A stretch of DNA of 35,020 bases. Source: Sphaerotilus sp. (GTDB lineage: Bacteria; Pseudomonadota; Gammaproteobacteria; Burkholderiales; Burkholderiaceae_C). Location of the stretch: positions 1-35,020 of the forward strand of contig JAAFKB010000040.1 in assembly GCA_013299055.1 (NCBI GenBank), in the 5' to 3' direction. The notes beneath the pieces were generated by a model. The model was not told the DNA's origin. It did no database searches and worked only from the letters and a program-made list of their open reading frames with translations. Both the position numbers and the translations under genes were made by a program. Positions 29,941-35,020 of this stretch are shown here, one piece after another; the stretch's first letter is position 1, and each line of letters starts with the position of its first letter.

Positions 29941-31005
29941 TCAGACCGCACAGATCGGCGGCAGGTCGCGCACCGCGCCGCCGCCGTCGAACAGCGCCTT
30001 GCCCTCGGCCACCGGCTGGCGGGTGGCGCGTGGCAGTCCGTTCTTGACCGCCACCACCTCGGCCATGATGGACAGCGCGATCTCGGCCGGCGTCTTGCTG
30101 CCGATGAACAGCCCCGCCGGCCCGTGCAGCGTGTCCAGCACGGCGTCGTCCAGACCGAAGTGTTCGCGCAGCCGCGCCCGTCGCAGGGCGGTGTGCTGGC
30201 GCGAGCCGATGGCGCCGACGTAGAACGCATCGGACTGCAGCGCGTCGATCAGCGCAAGGTCGTCGAGCTTGGGGTCGTGCGTCAGGGCAACGACGGCGGT
30301 GCGGACGTCAGGCCGCAGGCGCTGGATCAGGTCGTCCGGCATCTCGTGGCTGACGGTCACGCCGTCCAGCGCCGCGCCCGCATGCCGCTCCTGGCGCGGG
30401 TCACAGACGATGACCTCGAACTGCAGCCCCAGCGCCATCTGCGCCAGAAACCGCGCCAGATCCCCCGCCCCGATCAGCACCAGCCGGTGGCGCGGCCCGA
30501 AGTGCGTCACCAGCACGTCGCCGTCCAGCACCGGCACCCCGTCGCGCCGTCCCGCGTCGAGCTGCACCGCGCCGGTGCGCAGATCGAGCCGGCGCGCCGT
30601 GCTGCGCCGCTGTTCGGTGGCCTGCAGCAGCGCGGGCAGCCGGCTGTGCGCGGCCACGGGCTCCAGCACCAGCTCCACCGTGCCGCCGCAGGGCAGGCCG
30701 AAGCGGTGCGCCTGGTCGGCGGAGATGCCGTAGCGCAGCAGGGCCGGGCGGCCGTCGGCGCACACGGCGTCCAGCCCCTCGTCGCGCAGGCGCCGGACGA
30801 GGTCATCCTCGATGCAGCCGCCCGAGACGGAGCCGACCGACTCGCCGCGTCCGTTGAGCGCCATCAGCGAGCCAGGTGGCCGGGGGGACGAGCCCCAGGT
30901 GCGCGTCACCGTGACCAGCACGACGGGTAGCCCCGCCGCTTGCCACGCATCGGCCGCGCGCAGCACCTGGGTGTCGAGGTCTTCCACCGCGCCGACCCCG
31001 CTCAC
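29941..31005 (-). CDS. XdhC/CoxI-family molybdenum cofactor maturation factor
   Basis: 354 residues from a GTG at 31005 that overlaps the stop of the large subunit gene (GTGA). The N-terminal XdhC_CoxI domain shows GSSPRPPGSLMAL and GSVSGGCIEDDLVRRL. The C-terminal Rossmann-like domain shows LVLIGAGDLARFLAQMA, AVVALTHDPKLDDLAL, YVGAIGSRQHTALRR and GSKTPAEIALSIMAEVVA. The family binds the molybdenum cofactor, helps its sulfuration and inserts it into xanthine-dehydrogenase-type enzymes. It is co-transcribed with the two structural genes upstream. Confidence 0.93.
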   Translation of the reverse strand: MSGVGAVEDLDTQVLRAADAWQAAGLPVVLVTVTRTWGSSPRPPGSLMALNGRGESVGSVSGGCIEDDLVRRLRDEGLDAVCADGRPALLRYGISADQAHRFGLPCGGTVELVLEPVAAHSRLPALLQATEQRRSTARRLDLRTGAVQLDAGRRDGVPVLDGDVLVTHFGPRHRLVLIGAGDLARFLAQMALGLQFEVIVCDPRQERHAGAALDGVTVSHEMPDDLIQRLRPDVRTAVVALTHDPKLDDLALIDALQSDAFYVGAIGSRQHTALRRARLREHFGLDDAVLDTLHGPAGLFIGSKTPAEIALSIMAEVVAVKNGLPRATRQPVAEGKALFDGGGAVRDLPPICAV

Positions 31006-33266
31006 GCCAGCCGGAACGGCAGCTCGCGCAGCGGCTTGCCGGTCAGGCGGCTCACCGCATTGGCGAAGGCGGGGGCCAGCGGCGGCAGGCCCGGCTCGCC
31101 CATGCCGGTCGGCGGGTCGGCGCTGGGAACGGTGTGGACCGTGATGGCGGGCATGTCGGGCAGGCGGGCGACCGTGTAGTCGCCGAAGTTCTGCTGCTCG
31201 ACCACGCCGTCCTTGAGCGTGATCGCCGCCCCCGGCAGGCACATGCCCAGCCCCATCAGCGCCGCGCCCTGCACCTGCGCCTCGACCGTGCGCGGGTTGA
31301 TGACGAGGTTGCAATGCACGCCCGCCGTGACCTGGTGCAGCACCGGCCGGCCGTCCTTCACCGACGCCTCGACGACGTAGGCCACCACCGAGTCGAAGGA
31401 CTCGTGCACGGCCACGCCCCAGGCCCGCCCCGGGGGCAGGGTCCGCTGGCCGTAGCCGCTCTTGTCCACGGCGAGCTGCAGCGCGGTGCGGTGGCGCGGG
31501 TGCGTGCTGCCGAAGAGCTTCATGCGGTAGGCGACCGGATCCTGGTCGGTCTCGCGGGCGATCTGGTCGATCAGCGTCTCCATGACGAAGGCGGTGTGGG
31601 TGCTGCCCACGCTGCGCCACCACAGCACCGGCACGTTCATCTTCGGGTGGTGGACGGTCAGCCGCATCGGCAGCGGGTACGGCGCACGCAGGCCTTCCAC
31701 GGCGGTGGCGTCGATGCCGTTCTTGACCATGCCGCCCTCGAAGGGACTGCCGGTGAGGATCGACTGGCCCACGATGACATGGTCCCACGCCAGCACCTGC
31801 CCGGTCGCGTCGAAGCCGATCCGGGCGCGGTGCAGGTGCATCGGTCGGTAGTAGCCGCCGCGCAGGTCGTCCTCGCGGCTCCAGAGGGTCTGGATCGGGG
31901 CGCGCACGCCAGCCGCCTGCGCCGCCTTGGCGATGGCGCAGGCTTCGACCACGTAGTCGCTGCTGGGGATGGCGCGCCGCCCGAAGCCCCCGCCGGCGGC
32001 CTGCACCTGCACGCGCACCTGCTCCGGCTGGAGTCCCAGCGTGCGGGCGGCGGCCATGCCGTCCAGCCCCGGCATCTGCGAGCCGACCCAGAGCGTGGCG
32101 CCCTGTGCGGTGAACTCGACGGTGCAGTTCAGCGGCTCCATCGGGGCGTGGGCGAGGTAGGGGAAGACGAACTCGGCCTCGATCTGGCGCGGGGCGCGGT
32201 CCAGCGGGGCCATGTCGGCATCGAAGTGGCGCGGCCCCGGCTGCACGGCCAGCTTGCGGTAGGCGGCGAGCTGGCGGGCGCTGTCCACCTTCTCGACGGC
32301 CGAGGTGTCCCAGTCGAGCTGGAGCGCCTGCACCGCCTGCCGCGCCGGCCAGTAGCCCGTGGCGACCACGGCCACGCCCTCGGCGCCCCGGTCCAGCGGC
32401 ACGCGCAAGACCGCCTTCACGCCCGGCACCGCCCGCGCCGCCGCGTCGTCCACGCGGCGCAGCCGGGCGCCGAACACGGGCGGACGGGCGACCACGGCGG
32501 TGAGCTGGCCGGGGCGGCGCACGTCGATGCCGAAGTCCTGCCGGCCGCTGCTCTTGGCGACCGCGTCCAGCCGGGTGGTGGGCTGGCCGATCAGGCGGAA
32601 CTGCGCGGGATCCTTGAGCGTGACGCTCGCAGGCACCGGCAGCGCCATCGCCGCCTCCGCCAACGCGCCGTAGCCCAGGCGCCGGCCGCTGGCGTCGATC
32701 ACCGCGCCCGCCTGGGTGCGCAGGCTGCCCGTGTCCACGCCCCAGCGCACGGCCGCCGCCTGCACCAGCATCGCCCTGGCGCGCGCACCCAGCTCGCGGT
32801 ACTGCGTGAAACTGTGCTTGATGGCGGTGGAGCCGCCCGTCAGGTGCATGCCCCACAGCGGGTCGGCGTAGGCGAGATCGTTGGTGCCGAGCTGGCTGCG
32901 CACGCTGGACCAGTCCGCATCCAGCTCCTCGGCCAGCACCATCGGCAGCGCGGTCTGCACGCCCTGGCCGAACTCCAGCCGGTTGATGGTGACGGTCACG
33001 GTCCCGTCGGACGCGATGGCCACGAAGGCGCCGGGCTGCTGCGTGGGCTTGAGGGTGGCTGCGGTGGCTGCGGTGGTGGCGGTCTGGCTCTGCGCGGCCA
33101 GCGGGAACAGCCCGAGGGCAAAGCCGCTGGCGGCCCCGAGCTTGAGGAAGCTGCGACGCGGCAGCGCGGCAACGACAGCCGGATCCGTGTCGGCGGCCTG
33201 GTCACGCGCCAGCAGGTGCTGCAGCGCGCGCGGGAGTTCGTGCATCGAAGGGTTCAGGTTCAGCAT
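31002..33266 (-). CDS. iorB: Molybdenum hydroxylase large subunit, IorB-like, Tat-exported
   Basis: 754 residues from the ATG at 33266, with AGGAG nine bases upstream. A twin-arginine signal RRSFLKLGAASGFALGLF (RR at 37-38) directs the folded enzyme to the periplasm. The remainder is the xanthine-oxidase-type molybdopterin-binding region in the single-chain order of isoquinoline 1-oxidoreductase beta subunits: NRLEFGQGVQTALPMVLAEEL, QAAGGGFGRR, WWRSVGSTHTAFVMETLID, and the catalytic E724 in GMGEPGLPPLAPA. The substrate could be an N-heterocycle or an aldehyde. It overlaps xdhC-type gene and follows the 2Fe-2S subunit by 28 bases. Confidence 0.92.
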   Translation of the reverse strand: MLNLNPSMHELPRALQHLLARDQAADTDPAVVAALPRRSFLKLGAASGFALGLFPLAAQSQTATTAATAATLKPTQQPGAFVAIASDGTVTVTINRLEFGQGVQTALPMVLAEELDADWSSVRSQLGTNDLAYADPLWGMHLTGGSTAIKHSFTQYRELGARARAMLVQAAAVRWGVDTGSLRTQAGAVIDASGRRLGYGALAEAAMALPVPASVTLKDPAQFRLIGQPTTRLDAVAKSSGRQDFGIDVRRPGQLTAVVARPPVFGARLRRVDDAAARAVPGVKAVLRVPLDRGAEGVAVVATGYWPARQAVQALQLDWDTSAVEKVDSARQLAAYRKLAVQPGPRHFDADMAPLDRAPRQIEAEFVFPYLAHAPMEPLNCTVEFTAQGATLWVGSQMPGLDGMAAARTLGLQPEQVRVQVQAAGGGFGRRAIPSSDYVVEACAIAKAAQAAGVRAPIQTLWSREDDLRGGYYRPMHLHRARIGFDATGQVLAWDHVIVGQSILTGSPFEGGMVKNGIDATAVEGLRAPYPLPMRLTVHHPKMNVPVLWWRSVGSTHTAFVMETLIDQIARETDQDPVAYRMKLFGSTHPRHRTALQLAVDKSGYGQRTLPPGRAWGVAVHESFDSVVAYVVEASVKDGRPVLHQVTAGVHCNLVINPRTVEAQVQGAALMGLGMCLPGAAITLKDGVVEQQNFGDYTVARLPDMPAITVHTVPSADPPTGMGEPGLPPLAPAFANAVSRLTGKPLRELPFRLA

Positions 33267-33294
33267 GGCGGGATCTCCTAGAGTCCTTCGGTCT

Positions 33295-33768
33295 TCAGGC
33301 CAGGGCACGTGCAGCATCGGCCACGGCGGCGCGGATGCGGGCATAGGTGCCGCAGCGGCAGATGTTGCCGGCCATCGCGGCGTCGATGTCGGCCGCGCTG
33401 GGCTGCTGGCTCCGCGGGAGCGCCTTCAGGAAGGCGGTGGCGCTCATGATCTGGCCACTCTGGCAGTAGCCGCACTGGGCCACATCGTGCTTCACCCAGG
33501 CATCGCGCACGGCGCGGCCGACGCGGTCCTCGCCGGCGGTGACGGCCTCGATCGTGGTGATGGCCCGGCCGGCCACGCTGGACACCGGCGTGATGCAGGA
33601 GCGCACGGCCTGCCCGTCGACATGCACGGTGCAGGCCCCGCACTGGGCCACGCCGCAGCCGAACTTGGTGCCGGTCAGGCCAAGGCTGTCGCGCAGCGCC
33701 CAGAGCACGGGCGTGGAGGGGTCGACCTCCAGAGTCTGGGCGCGGCCGTTGACGTGCAGTGAAGTCAT
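33295..33768 (-). CDS. iorA: Molybdenum hydroxylase 2Fe-2S small subunit, IorA-like
   Basis: 157 residues with both iron-sulphur clusters of the family. The plant-ferredoxin-type cluster uses C38, C43, C46 and C58 (CGVAQCGACTVH and C58); the second uses C99, C102, C137 and C139 (QCGYCQSGQ and CRCGTY). It passes electrons from the molybdenum site to an external acceptor. The ATG at 33768 has AGGAG eight bases upstream. No FAD subunit gene is present, which fits the IorAB type rather than three-subunit xanthine dehydrogenases. It is the first gene of iorA-iorB-xdhC and is divergent from the AraC-family gene. Confidence 0.94.
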   Translation of the reverse strand: MTSLHVNGRAQTLEVDPSTPVLWALRDSLGLTGTKFGCGVAQCGACTVHVDGQAVRSCITPVSSVAGRAITTIEAVTAGEDRVGRAVRDAWVKHDVAQCGYCQSGQIMSATAFLKALPRSQQPSAADIDAAMAGNICRCGTYARIRAAVADAARALA

Positions 33769-33974
33769 GGAAAGGCTCCTGGGGGTCTTGTGGTCGTGGT
33801 CGGGGCGTGGGCCGAGGCGTCGAAACGCAAGGCTGCAGTGTCCGCCCACGCACCGCCGCCGCGTTAGCCTGAACCTGCGCGATCCTTGCCTGATCCTGCG
33901 GCGCGTCACCGCGTCCACACCCGCCCCGCTACCATCCCGCACAGAGACGAACCCGACAGCCGCCCCACGCCGCC

Positions 33975-34919
33975 ATGCCTGATCCTTCCTTGCTGCGCGC
34001 CACGCTGGCCCGGCGCATCCACACCCACGCCACCGAGGGCCAGCCGCACCAGCCCGCCGCGCTGCCGGGGGTGCTGCTGATGCGCTTCGACCAGCCGGCG
34101 CCGGTGGCCTGCGCCGTGTACGAACCCTGCGTGGCGCTGATCGTGCAAGGCAGCAAGCGGCTGGTGCTGGGCGAACAGGCGGTGCACTACGGCGAGGACC
34201 GTCTGCTCGTGGTGACGATGGACCTGCCGGTGAAGTCGGTGGTGATGGAGGCCAGCCCGGCGCGCCCCTACCTCGCGGTGGGGCTTCGGCTGGACTGGCG
34301 CGAGCTGGCTGCGCTGATGCTGGAAATACCGCCCCGTCCTCAGCCCGCTGGCGCCAGCACCCACGACAGCCGCGCCATGAGCACCGGGGCCGTCACCGCG
34401 CCGCTGCTCGACGCCTTCGATCGCCTGCTCGCGCTGCTCGACCAGCCCGACGACATCGCCGCGCTGGCGCCGCTGATCCGGCGGGAAATCCACTACCGGC
34501 TGCTGGTGGGCGAAGCCGGACCACGGCTGCGCCAGATCGCCACGGTCGACACGCAGAGCCACCAGGTCGCCCGCGCCATCGCACACCTGAACACCCGCTA
34601 TGCCGAAGGGCTGAGGGTGGAGGTGCTGGCCCGCGAGGCCGGCATGGGCCTGACCACCTTCCACCACCACTTCAAGGCGCTCACCGCCATGAGCCCGCTG
34701 CAGTACCAGAAGCAGCTCCGCCTGACCGAAGCCCGACGCCTGATGCTGACCGAGCATCTGGACGCCTCGACCGCCGCGTTCCGGGTCGGCTACGAGAGCG
34801 CGTCGCAGTTCAGCCGCGAGTACCGGCGGCTCTTCGGCGCACCGCCCGCGAAGGACATCGCCGGGCAGCGCGGGCCGGTGCGGGCCGAACCCAGAGAACT
34901 CCATGCACAAAGCGCATGA
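33975..34919 (+). CDS. AraC-family transcriptional regulator
   Basis: 314 residues. The N-terminal AraC_N-type cupin domain (about 25-190) includes CVALIVQGSKRLVLGEQAVHYG and LLVVTMDLPVKSVV. The C-terminal double helix-turn-helix includes LRVEVLAREAGMGLTTFHHHFKALTAMSPLQYQKQLRLTEARRLM, then AAFRVGYESASQFSREYRRLFG. It is transcribed away from iorA across a 206-base gap and probably controls that operon. GATCCT occurs twice 11 bases apart in the gap (33881 and 33892). The ligand is unknown. Confidence 0.92.
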   Translation: MPDPSLLRATLARRIHTHATEGQPHQPAALPGVLLMRFDQPAPVACAVYEPCVALIVQGSKRLVLGEQAVHYGEDRLLVVTMDLPVKSVVMEASPARPYLAVGLRLDWRELAALMLEIPPRPQPAGASTHDSRAMSTGAVTAPLLDAFDRLLALLDQPDDIAALAPLIRREIHYRLLVGEAGPRLRQIATVDTQSHQVARAIAHLNTRYAEGLRVEVLAREAGMGLTTFHHHFKALTAMSPLQYQKQLRLTEARRLMLTEHLDASTAAFRVGYESASQFSREYRRLFGAPPAKDIAGQRGPVRAEPRELHAQSA

Positions 34920-34962
34920 AATCGCCTGAAACCCACGCGCCGCATTGACTACAGTGGCACCG

Positions 34963-35020
34963 ATGACGCGCCGCAAGGGTTCCACCAGACCCCGGCAGTG
35001 GCGCGATCTTCATCGAACTC
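34963..35020 (+). CDS. Possible start of a further gene, cut by the window end
   Basis: An ATG at 34963 opens a frame reading MTRRKGSTRPRQWRDLHRT to the end of the window without a stop. A TTGACT lies shortly upstream. Too short to identify; it may not be a gene. Confidence 0.2.
   Translation, partial: MTRRKGSTRPRQWRDLHRT

Noticed and set aside
29941-32856. Very long minus-strand open frame of about 970 codons
   Set aside because: Only its last 354 codons (the XdhC-like part) carry family motifs; the rest is a Gly/Arg-rich shadow of iorB on the same strand in another frame, caused by high GC.

Overview
The window is high-GC DNA that looks like a betaproteobacterial chromosome, most likely Burkholderiales (Leptothrix/Sphaerotilus/Rubrivivax type). 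This is inferred from gene content and synteny (rsmI-yraN-diaA-dolP, pilT-pilU beside yggS, FixJ-type regulators, iorAB-xdhC, putA with an Lrp-type regulator). No rRNA, tRNA, CRISPR array or insertion sequence was recognised.

Layout: 2-1260, the end of a sensor histidine kinase and its FixJ-family response regulator, closed by a clear terminator. 1339-4839, folD, prlC (M3 oligopeptidase A) and a Blc-type lipocalin. 4878-6781, a BLUF photoreceptor carrying a degenerate EAL domain, coupled by GTGA overlap to an intact stand-alone EAL phosphodiesterase. 6797-13278 (minus), a membrane PAS-PAS-GGDEF cyclase, an M16 protease pair (active plus inactive subunit) and a GT4 glycosyltransferase. 13333-16046, rsmI facing away from yraN, diaA and dolP (envelope and replication housekeeping). 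16051-19209 (minus), a beta-hydroxyacid dehydrogenase and the twitching ATPases pilU and pilT, divergent from yggS. 20002-22319, a LacI-type regulator divergent from a PhyH-family dioxygenase. 22344-25946, an Lrp/AsnC regulator divergent from the bifunctional proline catabolic enzyme PutA. 25980-28972, an accessory islet: RelE toxin with BrnA-like antitoxin, a decayed coding fragment, three hairpins, an AT-rich secreted M23 peptidase and a VapBC module. 29092-29925, proC. 29941-33768 (minus), a molybdenum hydroxylase (iorA, iorB) with its XdhC maturation factor, divergent from an AraC-family regulator at 33975-34919.

The genes share two themes. One is surface behaviour and cyclic-di-GMP: a blue-light receptor, an EAL enzyme, a GGDEF cyclase and the PilT/PilU retraction motors lie within 15 kb. 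The other is proline turnover: putA with its regulator and proC lie on either side of the accessory islet. The most unusual element is the BLUF-pseudo-EAL / EAL pair, which looks like a duplicated enzyme split into a light-sensing inactive partner and a catalytic partner.
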